The position numbers and the translations under genes were made by a program. Below, in pieces: positions 35,846 through 50,922 of a stretch of DNA of 64,000 nt. Source of the DNA: an uncultured Bacteroidales bacterium. Its GTDB lineage: Bacteria > Bacteroidota > Bacteroidia > Bacteroidales > Barnesiellaceae. The stretch is taken from NCBI GenBank assembly GCA_949298955.1, contig CASFYQ010000009.1:1-64000 (forward strand). Direction: 5' to 3'. The notes under the pieces were generated by a model. That model had not been told where the DNA came from and did no database searches. It saw only the letters and a list, made by a program, of their open reading frames with translations. The first letter of the stretch is position 1, and each line of letters starts with the position of its first letter.

Positions 35846-38800
35846 TTATTTGGAATACTGGTCAATCTCCGAAAGGACTTCCGAGTTGTCCAGGTCGTCC
35901 CACTTGAGCGGTTTGATTTTCTCCTGAATAATCTCGAACACCACAAACAAGGCCGGTACGATGAATATCTGGCAAATCATACCGATGAGCATACCGCCTA
36001 CGGCGCCGGCACCCAGGGTGCTGTTACCGTTGGCTCCTACGCCGGAGGCAAACATCATGGGCAACAAGCCGATGACCATAGCCAGCGAAGTCATGAGGAT
36101 AGGACGCAAACGGGCTGCGGCACCGTCGATGGCCGCATTGATGATGGGCATACCGGTGCGACGGCGATCGAGAGCGAACTCGACGATAAGAATCGCATTC
36201 TTGGCCAACAGACCGATGAGCATAATCAAGGCAATCTGCAAATAGATGTTGTTTTCGACACCCATCATAAGGGCGAAGATGAAACTACCGGCCAAACCGA
36301 ACGGAATCGAGAAGATTACCGAGAGAGGCAGCACGTAGCTCTCGTACTGGGCACTCAACAGCAGGTAGACGAACACGAGACACAACACGAAAATGATGGC
36401 CGTGGTACCGCTGCTCGAACTCTGTTCCTCACGGGTCATACCCGAAAATTCATAACCGTATCCCACAGGCAGGGTCTCGGCGGCTACCTCTTCGAGAGCC
36501 TTGATGGCTTCGCCCGAGCTGTATCCGTCGGCCGGATTACCGTTAATCTTGATTGAGGTAAACATGTTGAAACGGTTGATATTGTCGGGACCATAAACTT
36601 TACGCAACGTAATAAAGTTGGTAATCGGGGCCATCTCTGCATCATTGCGAATCTTGATGTTGTTGAGGCTCTCGGGGTTGACGCGGGCACCGGGCTCGGC
36701 CTGAATCATCACGCGGTAGAGTTTACCGAAGCGGTTGAAATTCGACGAGTACATACCACCGATATAACCTTGCAAGGCCGAGAGCACATCGCTGGGACTG
36801 ATGCCGGCCTGCTTGCACTTGGCCACATCGACATCGACCATATACTGCGGGAACGAGGGATTGAAGGTGGTCGAGGCCATGGCAATCTCGGGACGTTTCA
36901 TCAGCTCAGCCAGGAAATTCTGGGTAACCTCATAGAAACGGTCGAGCGAACCACCGGTCTTGTCCTGCAAGTTGAGCTCAAAACCGTTACTTACACTATA
37001 ACCCGGAATCATAGGCGGTGCGAAACAAAGAACACGGGCATCTTTTATCTCGGTGCCAAATTTAGAATACAAAGCGCCGATTACCGAATTGACGTCCATA
37101 CCCTTGCCGGTACGTTCGCTCCAATCTTTGAGCTTGACGATGAACGATCCATAGGTATTACCCTGACCACCGATGAAGCTGAAACCCAAAATCTGGGTAC
37201 GGCTCTGCACGGCCGGGTGGAGCCCGATGATACTGTCGATTTGAGCAAGAACCCGCTCGGTGCGCTCTTGCGAGGTACCGGGCTGCAAGTCGGCCGTAAT
37301 CATGATGGTACCCGTATCTTCATTGGGTACAAGTCCCGTAGGCGTCACATTCATCAGGATTACCAGCACGACAAACGAAATTATCACTCCGACGAACGAG
37401 AGCTTCTTATGGTGCACGAAATGTTTCACCCCGTTTTTATACTTGTTGAGCAAGGTATCGTAGGCCGAATTGAAAGCCACGTGAAAACGATCGATAAAGC
37501 TCGTTTTCTTATGACCTTTCCCCTCTTTGTCATGGGGTTTCAGCAAAATGGCACACAGGGCCGGGCTCAACGTCAAGGCGTTGATAGCCGAGAAACCGAT
37601 GGCGAAAGCCATGGTGAGACCAAACTGGCGATAGAAGGTACCCGACGTACCGGGCATGAAACTTACGGGAATAAACACCGACATCATCACCAGCGTAATC
37701 GAGACAATAGCTCCCGAGAGCTCGCGCATGGCGTCAATCGAAGCTTTGCGCGGCGACTTATATCCCTGGTCCAACTTGGCATGGACCCCCTCGACGACCA
37801 CAATCGCATCGTCGACCACAATCGCAATGGCAAGCACCAAAGCACAGAGGGTCAACAGGTTGAGGCTGAATCCCATCAAATAGAGAGCAAAGAAGGTACC
37901 GATGAGCGATACCGGGATAGCAATAGCGGGAATGAGCGTCGAACGGAAATCTTGCAAGAAAACATATACGACAAAGAACACCAAGATAAAGGCCTCGATA
38001 AGGGTTTTGATTACCTCGTGAATCGAGGCGAAGAGGAAATCGTTGGCATTCATCGTAGTCTCGATTTCCATTCCGGCCGGGAGGTCTTCGCGCAAGTCGT
38101 CGAGCAGGTCGGTAATGTCGCCGATGATTTCGGTAGCATTGGAGCCTGCTGTCTGATAAACCATGGCACTCACGGCGTTATGACCGTTCTGGAAATTCTT
38201 GAAACCATAGGTCAAGCGGCCCAACTCGATATCGGCCACATCTTTAAGATAGAGAATCTGCCCGTCGGCATCGGCCCGAATGACCATATCGCCAAACTCC
38301 TCGGGAGTCTGCAAACGGCCCTTGTAGGTGAGCACATATTGGAACGACTGGTTACCCTGGTCGCCAAACTGTCCGGGAGCGGCCTCGATATTCTGCTCGG
38401 CCAAGACAGCCGCAATATCCGAAGGCATGAGCCCGTATTGGGCCATCACGTCGGGTTTGAGCCAGATACGCATCGAGTAGTCGGTAGCCATTACGTTGGC
38501 ATCACCCACACCGGGGATACGTTGAACCAAAGGTATCAGGTTGATTTTGGCGTAGTTCTCGAGAAATTCGAGGCTGTACCGGTCGTCGGGGCTGAAGAGC
38601 GAGAACACCATCAGCATACTGGTCTGACGTTTCTGGGTAATCACGCCCACTTTCGTAACCTCGGCCGGGAGCAGGCTTTGAGCCTTGGCTACCCGGTTCT
38701 GCACGTTCACGGCAGCCATATCGGGGTCGGTACCCTGCTTGAAATATACGGTCACGGTAGCCGAACCGGTATTGGTGGCGGTCGAAGTCATGTACATCAT

Positions 38801-39025
38801 GTCTTCCACACCGTTGATCGACTCCTCCAACGGAGCGATTACACTATTTAATATAGTCTGGGCATTGGCACCCGTATAGGTTGTAGAGACTTGTATCGTA
38901 GGAGGTGCAATATCGGGGTATTGCGTGATGGGCAAAAATACAAGTCCTATAAGGCCCAGTATAACCATGAAAACAGATATAACGGTCGATAATACCGGGC
39001 GATTGATAAATCTGTCTAACTTCAT
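35846..39025 (-). CDS. RND efflux transporter permease (AcrB/MexB type, HAE1)
   Basis: The 1059-residue multidrug permease begins MKLDRFINRPVLSTVISVF and has the hallmark FLPITQYPDIAPPTI. The proton-relay pair in TM4 is AIAIVVDDAIVVVEGV, and further typical motifs are ITLVMMSVFIPVSFMPGTSGTFYRQF and GAAARLRPILMTSLAM. It is of the AcrB/BmeB type that exports amphiphilic drugs and bile-like compounds, though the substrate is inferred only. It follows the adaptor gene by 27 bp and precedes the channel gene by 29 bp. Confidence 0.96.
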   Translation of the reverse strand: MKLDRFINRPVLSTVISVFMVILGLIGLVFLPITQYPDIAPPTIQVSTTYTGANAQTILNSVIAPLEESINGVEDMMYMTSTATNTGSATVTVYFKQGTDPDMAAVNVQNRVAKAQSLLPAEVTKVGVITQKRQTSMLMVFSLFSPDDRYSLEFLENYAKINLIPLVQRIPGVGDANVMATDYSMRIWLKPDVMAQYGLMPSDIAAVLAEQNIEAAPGQFGDQGNQSFQYVLTYKGRLQTPEEFGDMVIRADADGQILYLKDVADIELGRLTYGFKNFQNGHNAVSAMVYQTAGSNATEIIGDITDLLDDLREDLPAGMEIETTMNANDFLFASIHEVIKTLIEAFILVFFVVYVFLQDFRSTLIPAIAIPVSLIGTFFALYLMGFSLNLLTLCALVLAIAIVVDDAIVVVEGVHAKLDQGYKSPRKASIDAMRELSGAIVSITLVMMSVFIPVSFMPGTSGTFYRQFGLTMAFAIGFSAINALTLSPALCAILLKPHDKEGKGHKKTSFIDRFHVAFNSAYDTLLNKYKNGVKHFVHHKKLSFVGVIISFVVLVILMNVTPTGLVPNEDTGTIMITADLQPGTSQERTERVLAQIDSIIGLHPAVQSRTQILGFSFIGGQGNTYGSFIVKLKDWSERTGKGMDVNSVIGALYSKFGTEIKDARVLCFAPPMIPGYSVSNGFELNLQDKTGGSLDRFYEVTQNFLAELMKRPEIAMASTTFNPSFPQYMVDVDVAKCKQAGISPSDVLSALQGYIGGMYSSNFNRFGKLYRVMIQAEPGARVNPESLNNIKIRNDAEMAPITNFITLRKVYGPDNINRFNMFTSIKINGNPADGYSSGEAIKALEEVAAETLPVGYGYEFSGMTREEQSSSSGTTAIIFVLCLVFVYLLLSAQYESYVLPLSVIFSIPFGLAGSFIFALMMGVENNIYLQIALIMLIGLLAKNAILIVEFALDRRRTGMPIINAAIDGAAARLRPILMTSLAMVIGLLPMMFASGVGANGNSTLGAGAVGGMLIGMICQIFIVPALFVVFEIIQEKIKPLKWDDLDNSEVLSEIDQYSK

Positions 39026-39052
39026 ATTTTCTTTCTATTTTGAAGTTGCGTG

Positions 39053-40201
39053 TTATTGATTGCTTTGAGCTTGAGCCTGCTCCTGAGCTCCGGCAACCCG
39101 AATGGTCATGCCGTCTTTCAAGGTGTTGACTCCTTCGACTACGATACGATCGCCCACTTTAAGTCCCGAGAGTACCATGTAATCCTTACCGTTATCGATA
39201 GAGGCAATGGTGACTTCGGTCGAGGTTACCGTAGAGTCGTCGTTGAGACGATACACAAATTTCTTGTCCTGAATTTCATAAGTGGCTTTTTGAGGTATCA
39301 GCAGTGCGCTGTCGCTCTTCATCGGAACCATCACTACACCCGAGCCGCCGCTACGCAACAGCTTGTGCGGATTGGCAAAGGTGGCCCGCATATTGGACGA
39401 ACCTGTCTGCGAATCGATGATACCACTGACGGTTTCGATTTGTCCTTGCAGGGGATAGATGCTGCCGTCGGAGAGTTTGAGCGACACGGCAGGGAGTTTC
39501 GACAAGAAATTGTCGGCTCCGTATTGGGCAGCCAATTCGAGAATCTGACGCTCGGTCATCGAGAAATAGACATACATCTCGGAGTTGTCCGAAACGGTGG
39601 TGAGCGGCGTAGCCGACGAAGGCGACACCAAGCTACCTACCCGGAAGGGAATCTCGCCTACCACTCCGTTGAGCGGGCTGGTCACCCGAGTATAAGAGTC
39701 GTTGTTGCGGGCATTTACCAGCTGGGCCTCGGCTTGTGCCAGTTGAGCTTTGGCCGAAGCGTAGGAGTTTTCGGCCATTTGCAGGTCATACTCGCTGATG
39801 ATGTCGCGACGTTGCAATTCGCGTTTGTTCTCGGCGGTGAGGCGTGCCGTCTCGGCACTGGCCCGAGCCACCTCTACATTGGTCTCGGCGACCTTCAAGG
39901 CTGCTTTATAAGGCACCGTATCGATTACAAAAAGGACTTGACCTTTTTTTACGACAGAGCCTTCATCGACTCTCAACTCGGTGATAAAGCCGCTTACGTT
40001 GGGCCGTATTTCTATATCCCGTTTCCCTTTGATTGCTGCGGGATAACTGCTATACCACTCCATGGAGTCGGGCGCCACTGTCATCACGGCATACTCGCGA
40101 GCCATTCCTCCGGTCTGTGCATTCTTTCCTCCACAGGAAAACAATAAAAGACAAAACATCGCACCAGCGATAGATTGAACAAAATTCTTGGTCAGTTTCA
40201 T
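39053..40201 (-). CDS. RND efflux periplasmic adaptor (AcrA type)
   Basis: The 382-residue membrane fusion protein has a lipobox (LLLFSC, Cys23) and lipoyl halves (RVDEGSVVKKGQVLFVIDTVPYK; RVTSPLNGVVGEIPFRVGSLVS) separated by a coiled coil (RASAETARLTAENKRELQRR). Beta-barrel and membrane-proximal domains follow. I chose the ATG at 40201 (MKLTKNFVQS); another at 40207 adds two residues, and the frame is open to 40288 without support. It is the first gene of the second efflux operon. Confidence 0.93.
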   Translation of the reverse strand: MKLTKNFVQSIAGAMFCLLLFSCGGKNAQTGGMAREYAVMTVAPDSMEWYSSYPAAIKGKRDIEIRPNVSGFITELRVDEGSVVKKGQVLFVIDTVPYKAALKVAETNVEVARASAETARLTAENKRELQRRDIISEYDLQMAENSYASAKAQLAQAEAQLVNARNNDSYTRVTSPLNGVVGEIPFRVGSLVSPSSATPLTTVSDNSEMYVYFSMTERQILELAAQYGADNFLSKLPAVSLKLSDGSIYPLQGQIETVSGIIDSQTGSSNMRATFANPHKLLRSGGSGVVMVPMKSDSALLIPQKATYEIQDKKFVYRLNDDSTVTSTEVTIASIDNGKDYMVLSGLKVGDRIVVEGVNTLKDGMTIRVAGAQEQAQAQSNQ

Positions 40202-40454
40202 ATTCATAAGCAACAAATTGTTATTCTTTTTTGAGAACAGTCTATTAAGTGTTAGGTTAATAAATGTTAATTTATATGTTTGCCACATATCTTAAAACCC
40301 TTAACAGGCCCACCGAAAACCCCTATAAACAGGGCGTTTCCACAACTTTCTCAGTCGTGACAAATTTAGGAATAAAGTCTGTATAATAGCTGGAAATAAT
40401 GAAAAAATAAAATAAAATGAACCATACAATCAATTTTAATACCTATTGTGGCTG

Positions 40455-40462
40455 CAAAGATA
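40455..40462 (-). promoter_or_regulatory. Candidate -7 promoter element for the second efflux operon
   Basis: The minus strand reads TATCTTTG (TAnnTTTG) about 253 bp upstream of the adaptor ATG, which implies a long leader. No -33 TTTG is clear. Confidence 0.35.
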
Positions 40463-40685
40463 AATTCTTCCCGAATTACTCATTAGTTCTTTATCTCCGA
40501 TATTTAGTTCCATTTCTCCGATTTAAGGACTTTTTGAACTAAAATTGGTCTCTTATGGCCCAATAGAGGGTGTGACATGGGCAATTTCGACTAATCGACA
40601 AAACTCGACGCCTCACAAGCCTTCCCGATTGCGGGTGCCGAAAGATGTGACAGGCACATGCCACGCGACAGCCTCACAAAACGGA

Positions 40686-40792
40686 GGCGGCCGTTTTCCC
40701 TCTCCCCTGCCCTTTTCCCCAGAGTCTCACGCATGACTGTGCCTTTGACTCAACGTATGGAATCGGGTATCGAAGGAAGAAAAACGGCCGCC
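40686..40792. repeat. Separated 12-bp inverted repeat
   Basis: GGCGGCCGTTTT (40686-40697) is matched by its exact reverse complement AAAACGGCCGCC (40781-40792), 83 bp apart. It lies downstream of the GH97 stop. A short T-run follows on the minus strand near each arm, so it may take part in ending that transcript. The wide spacing makes this uncertain. Confidence 0.4.
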
Positions 40793-40816
40793 CGCTCAAC
40801 AGCGAACCTATCGCTT

Positions 40817-46067
<5,251 letters not shown>

Positions 46068-46167
46068 AAAAAACGATATTTCAAAATAAGCAAACTCTTT
46101 CTTTCTGTTCAAGCGTGGCGGGAGAAGCGCCGGGAGGTACTTCTCCCCCACCCTGTGTGTCTCTTTT

Positions 46168-47943
46168 TTAATATTCGACCACTACCATATCCCAGTATTT
46201 GAGAGCCGGGAGTGTAACGGTCACTTTACCGCCCGTGTACTCATAGTCGAGCGTGAGAGCTACGCCGTCTTTCACATCGGGCGAAGCCACCCACACCGAT
46301 TTGGGCGTCTGTTTCACGGGAAGCGTTACCGTCAGGTTTTCCAGCAGGTCGGGCTCACCCTGATTGGCATTGGTGTCGCACCAGTCGAGGTGGGTGGCGT
46401 TGCGATAGCTCAACAGGTGTATCACATCGCGGTCGGCAAAGCGTTTGCCCACGGTGGCCACCTGGCCGCACACGGGTCCCCACTGGTTGAAGATGACATC
46501 GCCGGCGGTAGTCGTCACATCGACACCGTACCACTCGCCGTCCTCTCTCAACAGATTCTGATAGGCGGTGAGGAAATCGTAATAGTGAATGAGTGCGATT
46601 TTCAACTCGCCCCGCATGGAGAGGTTGTTGTTGGGGAAATACTCGTTGCACAGCATGTGCTCGCCCAGTTGCAGGATAGAACCGCCCCAGGCAAAGGCTG
46701 CGGCAGTACCCATGAGGATACCGGGGGTATTGAAATATCCGCGCCCCTTGCGACCATGCTCATAGTTCATATAGGCAGCCAGGACAGTCTCCTTGCCACC
46801 CGACCAACGGTCGTTGTTGGTGATGATGTCGGAAAAGATAGTGTAGCCCCGGTCGTCGCTGTGGTCCCACACCTCGGTGTAGAGGAAGTCGACGGGAGCC
46901 TGCGAAATCTGGTTTTCCTGGCCGTATTGTCCCACGGCGTTCATCACGAGCGACTTGTCGGGGGCAGCCTCTTTCATGCTCTCGATAAAGTGCTTGAAGG
47001 TCTGGTCGAGATAGACACGGTTGCCGTAATAGTCGTAGGTATCGCCCCGGCCGCCCAACTGGTCTATCTGGTAGCCGTCGAAATCGAATACGGCATAGAC
47101 GTCGCTGTTCTGCTTGGCAATATAGTCGATCCACGCTTCGTTACCCGGGTTCACCAGATAGATGCTGCTCTTGAAGGGCGAGCCCAGTTCGTGACAATCC
47201 TTCTGGGTGTGATTGGCATCTTTGAATATATACCACTCCTCCTGCACACCGTCGTCGGCAGCATCGGCAAGCGCACCGTAAGCCAGGTTATAGAAGAGCG
47301 ATTTCATGCCATACTGGTGCGATTTCTCGATATACCCCTCGACGGTCTTTTTGTAGCAGTCGCGGTTGATGATGTCGGTCCACACCTCCATCGGCGCCGA
47401 GGGAGTTCCGGCCAGCGGTTTGTGATGCTTGTAGTGCCAGTCCTGGTATTGCACATAGTTGATGTGATAGCGGTTGAGGTTGGCCATGACATCGGCCAAA
47501 TCCTGGGAAGTCATGTTGCCGTAGGCCGAGAGGAAACCGTTGCGGGGAAAGCGCTCGGGCGTCGACGACACATCGACGGCGATACTGCCGTAGACCGTCT
47601 CTACCCCGCTGCCGTCGACGCTGTAGAGGTCGACCAGATAACCCTGATAGTCGTCGGCGGGCGGCTGCCACGTCCAGTTGCAGCTCGTGAGCGGAGCCTC
47701 CTCGAGGGTCGTATCGAAATGACGGTAGCGCACCATCACGTTGGGAGCGTCCTGTATGAGTTTGTTGAGGGTAAAATTCACCGCTTCGCCCGGTGCATAG
47801 CGGGCCTTGTCGGTATTGAGCTGTACCTCCATGTAGCCGTCGCCGTAGGTGATGGGATCGTTTTTCACATCAAAGCGGTTGCAGGCCGAGATCGACATAA
47901 GCACCCACGCAGAGAGGTAAGCCAAAAATATCTTCCTTATCAT
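46168..47943 (-). CDS. Glycoside hydrolase family 66 (endo-dextranase type lipoprotein)
   Basis: The 591-residue lipoprotein (lipobox SISAC, Cys21) has an N-terminal Ig-like domain (about 35-125) and a GH66 TIM barrel. FDFDGYQIDQLGGRG carries the probable nucleophile Asp294, and FLYTEVWD carries the probable acid/base Glu357. A C-terminal sheet domain follows. GH66 holds endo-dextranases and cycloisomaltooligosaccharide glucanotransferases; both act on alpha-1,6-glucans. Surface-anchored, it would make the first cut in dextran for import by the SusC/D pair. It lies directly after susE in the operon. The dextranase choice rests on context. Confidence 0.9.
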   Translation of the reverse strand: MIRKIFLAYLSAWVLMSISACNRFDVKNDPITYGDGYMEVQLNTDKARYAPGEAVNFTLNKLIQDAPNVMVRYRHFDTTLEEAPLTSCNWTWQPPADDYQGYLVDLYSVDGSGVETVYGSIAVDVSSTPERFPRNGFLSAYGNMTSQDLADVMANLNRYHINYVQYQDWHYKHHKPLAGTPSAPMEVWTDIINRDCYKKTVEGYIEKSHQYGMKSLFYNLAYGALADAADDGVQEEWYIFKDANHTQKDCHELGSPFKSSIYLVNPGNEAWIDYIAKQNSDVYAVFDFDGYQIDQLGGRGDTYDYYGNRVYLDQTFKHFIESMKEAAPDKSLVMNAVGQYGQENQISQAPVDFLYTEVWDHSDDRGYTIFSDIITNNDRWSGGKETVLAAYMNYEHGRKGRGYFNTPGILMGTAAAFAWGGSILQLGEHMLCNEYFPNNNLSMRGELKIALIHYYDFLTAYQNLLREDGEWYGVDVTTTAGDVIFNQWGPVCGQVATVGKRFADRDVIHLLSYRNATHLDWCDTNANQGEPDLLENLTVTLPVKQTPKSVWVASPDVKDGVALTLDYEYTGGKVTVTLPALKYWDMVVVEY

Positions 47944-47956
47944 ATTTCGTTAATCT

Positions 47957-49393
47957 TTATAATTTTACAAATGAGATGGTTTCGTTTTCCACATCGATGG
48001 TGATGCGATAATTACCGGCCTCGCTGACAATCCACTTGTTGTCGGGCTGGTTACCGATGAAGTAACTGCCGTTCTCCGAGATGGGACAGTCGGCCTGCGG
48101 TGCCAGTATGAAATCGCCGCCAAAGCTGTGGTCGATCTCCAGCGGGAACTTGAGCTCGCCTGCCGACAATTGGCCTTCGTATGTGAAGACGTTGGGATTG
48201 GACGAGCTGCGCTGCATCTCGGTGATGTTGTCCCACGACCAGCCGCCGGGAGCCGCCGAGCCCATAATCCAGATGTGCTCGTATCCCACATAGTCGCCTA
48301 TCTCGAGCCGGTTGTTGCGCAAGTCGAGTGTCACGCTGTACTTGTTGGCAGCCGGGATAGTCCACTGCTTGTCGGCCGTAGCGATATCGGCAAGCAGCAC
48401 AATGTTCGAGGAGCCCAGCCCGCTGTTGCTAAGCGGCTGATAACCGGCACACCCAGCTGTAGCGGTCGTGCTCGAGATGAGCATATTGCCGGCTTCCAAC
48501 ATGCCGTTGTAGGTGAAGATAAAGGAGTCGTCGGCCGACTGTTCCAGCTCGATAGCCGTGGGGGCTGCCTCGCCCACCAGATAGAGCGTCTTGAAGGGAA
48601 CCTCTCCGTCGAGGTAGGTAAAGCTGACGGTGAGCAGGTCGAGGTTCACGTCGATGAGGTAGTTGCCTGCCTCCTCGATGACCCACTTGTTATCGGGGTA
48701 ATCCTCTTCTTTCTCGCGATAGTGCATCTTGGTGGGGTCGTCCTCGTCGCGCACATAGCACGGATACCAGTCGCCCAGCTGGACATTGAACTTGATTTCG
48801 CCCTTCTTGAGCATTCCCTGCCAGGTGAAATGCGCGATATTGTCGTAGTCGCTGGTCATGATCGTAGCCAACTGGTTGTCCCAGCCGTTGGGGGTAGCAT
48901 CGCCGATGATATAGAGGTTGAGCACCCGCCATTTGTAGGGGGCTATTCGCACCTCCTTGACGGGCGATACCTGCGTGGGAACCGTCGCCGACGCTACGGT
49001 GGCAGTAACCCGCATCTCAAAGTCGCTGTACTGTTCGAGAGGAATCGTGGGGAAATAGTGCAGCAGCGTATCGGTAAGTTCCTTGTGGGTAAAGGCAATC
49101 ATGCGCGAGTCGGTCTTGCCGATGTTGTACTTGATGCCACCCTCGAAATTGTTTCCTTTCAAATCCATTTCGAAGAAATAGGATATTGCGGCTCCCGTGC
49201 CTTGATTCGTACCGCTGGTCCAGGAGATTTGCAAAGCCTCCTGAGCATCGGTTCGCTGGTCGCACCGCACCGAGTCGGCCGAGAGGTTCACCACGAGGGG
49301 AGTCTCGCCCTTGTCGAGCACTATCTCTTCCTCACACCCGGTCATACCTGCCGAGGCGAGTAACATCATACCTATTATAGTTTTTACTTTCAT
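47957..49393 (-). CDS. SusE/SusF-family outer-membrane glycan-binding lipoprotein
   Basis: The 478-residue lipoprotein (lipobox GMTGC, Cys20) has an N-terminal SusE domain (LQISWTSGTNQGTGAAISYFFEMDL). Tandem SusF/SusE modules follow: LYIIGDATPNGWDN, LYLVGEAAPTAIEL and IWIMGSAAPGGWSWDN each begin a beta-sandwich. Homologues sit on the cell surface and hold the glycan near SusC/D. It comes right after susD and before the GH66 gene, as expected. Confidence 0.92.
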   Translation of the reverse strand: MKVKTIIGMMLLASAGMTGCEEEIVLDKGETPLVVNLSADSVRCDQRTDAQEALQISWTSGTNQGTGAAISYFFEMDLKGNNFEGGIKYNIGKTDSRMIAFTHKELTDTLLHYFPTIPLEQYSDFEMRVTATVASATVPTQVSPVKEVRIAPYKWRVLNLYIIGDATPNGWDNQLATIMTSDYDNIAHFTWQGMLKKGEIKFNVQLGDWYPCYVRDEDDPTKMHYREKEEDYPDNKWVIEEAGNYLIDVNLDLLTVSFTYLDGEVPFKTLYLVGEAAPTAIELEQSADDSFIFTYNGMLEAGNMLISSTTATAGCAGYQPLSNSGLGSSNIVLLADIATADKQWTIPAANKYSVTLDLRNNRLEIGDYVGYEHIWIMGSAAPGGWSWDNITEMQRSSSNPNVFTYEGQLSAGELKFPLEIDHSFGGDFILAPQADCPISENGSYFIGNQPDNKWIVSEAGNYRITIDVENETISFVKL

Positions 49394-49412
49394 TGTCGTT
49401 CAATCTCTTTGA

Positions 49413-50909
49413 TTAGTAACCCGGATTTTGCGTTAACTTCGGATTGGCCTCGATTTCCTGCTGGGGAATGGGGAGCAGCAAATGCTTGGTGCTGGCCGAG
49501 GTCTTCCCTATCGAGTGGAGGAAATCGAGAGCATAGTTGTCTTTGTAGCGAATCATGTCGAACCAGCGATGGCCCTCGAAAGCGAGTTCGATGCGGCGCT
49601 CGTGAATGATTTTCTCACGCATTTGCGCCTGGGTGAGGCCCTCGATGTCGCTCCGGTCGGTGAGGCCGGCACGCTTGCGCACCTCGTAGAGGGGCTCTTC
49701 GGCCTGTGTGGTGCGGCCCAGTTCGTTCAAGGCCTCGGCTTTCAGCAGCAGAATGTCGGCGTAGCGGGTAACGACCCAGTCGGCATCGCTGGTGTTGTAG
49801 TCGGGCGACTGGGCCTTGGTGAGCAGGAACTTGCGCACGTTGTATCCCGTGGTCGAATAGGACGAGCTGTACTGCTTGCCGTCGAAGGTGGGACAACCCA
49901 TGTAAAAGATGGTCTTGTCCTTGCGCAGGTCGCCATCCTCATACTGGCTCACAAACTCGGCGGTAGGCTGGTTCCAGCCGTAGCAACCGGCAGCCATGTC
50001 GGAGTTGCGGGGCCCCATGAAGGTGCTGGTCCACGAGCATTGGTTCTCGTTGCTCCAGAAGTCGTAATTGGTCTTGCCGTAATACTGTACCTCGAAGATA
50101 GACTCCACACCGTTCTTCTTGTCGGGGTTGAAATTGTCGGAGTAATCGGCGGCCAGTTCGTAGCCCATCGACCCGATTTCGTTGCACATGCGCACCACCT
50201 CTTCATACTTGTCGTTGCTGGGCTCGTAGGTCATGTAAACCCGTATGAGCTCGGCCATGGCAGCCTCGCGGGTAGCGCGTCCCAGGTCGGTAGTCGAGTA
50301 CTCCGATTTCTTGGGCAAGAGCGTGATGGCGTTTTTGAGGTCGGAGGTGATGAGCTCGTAAATCTGGCTCACCGGTGCCCGCTCTACCAGCAAATCGGAC
50401 TCGGAGGTCTGCGGAGTCGTGATGTAAGGCACACCGCCGAAAAGCCGCACCAGAATGAAGTAGTAGTGGGCTCTCAGGAAATAGGCTTCGCCCAGACAGC
50501 GGTTTTTGAAGCTCTGGTCCATATCCATGCCGGGGACATTCTGCAGCACAAAGTTGCACCGCAGGATACCGGGCAAAGGGCCGCGCCACAAGTCGAGGGC
50601 GGCAAAGTTGTCGGCCGTAGCGATGAAGTTGGCCAGGTCGACGGTCTCGATACCGTCGGTACCGCCACCGGCACCCACGACACTGTTGCCGGCCATGATG
50701 TCGAGCGTCCAGATGCGCATGTTGTAGAGTTTGGCCCACTGCAAGGGCTGGTAGGCTGCATTGACGGCGGCCACGGCGTCCTCGGCGGTTTGGAATCCCT
50801 CCGACGTGTCGACCGAGTCCCAGGGCTCACGGTCCAAGAAATCACTGCAAGCGCTCAACAGCATGGCGAGAGCGCCGAAAATCGATATGATATAAGTTGT
50901 TCGTTTCAT
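49413..50909 (-). CDS. SusD/RagB family nutrient-binding lipoprotein
   Basis: The 498-residue surface lipoprotein (lipobox MLLSAC, Cys21) is followed by the typical SDFLDREPWDSVDT start. It has TPR-like helices (LGEAYFLRAHYYFILVRLFGGVPYI) and the C-terminal SusD part (ERRIELAFEGHRWFDMIRYKD). It forms the lid over the SusC channel and binds the incoming glycan. It overlaps no gene and follows susC by 13 bp. The substrate is taken from the adjacent hydrolases. Confidence 0.96.
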   Translation of the reverse strand: MKRTTYIISIFGALAMLLSACSDFLDREPWDSVDTSEGFQTAEDAVAAVNAAYQPLQWAKLYNMRIWTLDIMAGNSVVGAGGGTDGIETVDLANFIATADNFAALDLWRGPLPGILRCNFVLQNVPGMDMDQSFKNRCLGEAYFLRAHYYFILVRLFGGVPYITTPQTSESDLLVERAPVSQIYELITSDLKNAITLLPKKSEYSTTDLGRATREAAMAELIRVYMTYEPSNDKYEEVVRMCNEIGSMGYELAADYSDNFNPDKKNGVESIFEVQYYGKTNYDFWSNENQCSWTSTFMGPRNSDMAAGCYGWNQPTAEFVSQYEDGDLRKDKTIFYMGCPTFDGKQYSSSYSTTGYNVRKFLLTKAQSPDYNTSDADWVVTRYADILLLKAEALNELGRTTQAEEPLYEVRKRAGLTDRSDIEGLTQAQMREKIIHERRIELAFEGHRWFDMIRYKDNYALDFLHSIGKTSASTKHLLLPIPQQEIEANPKLTQNPGY

Positions 50910-50922
50910 CGGTGGTTATGGA

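Larger units (their letters stand above)
40202..40816. other. Gene-free region between the efflux operon and the glycan locus
   Basis: This stretch of about 615 bp has no convincing gene. It holds the candidate promoter of the efflux operon (40455-40462, minus strand), an AT-rich part (40370-40540), and a GC-richer part with a separated 12-bp inverted repeat (40686-40697 and 40781-40792). Short open frames here have no recognisable similarity. Confidence 0.6.
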
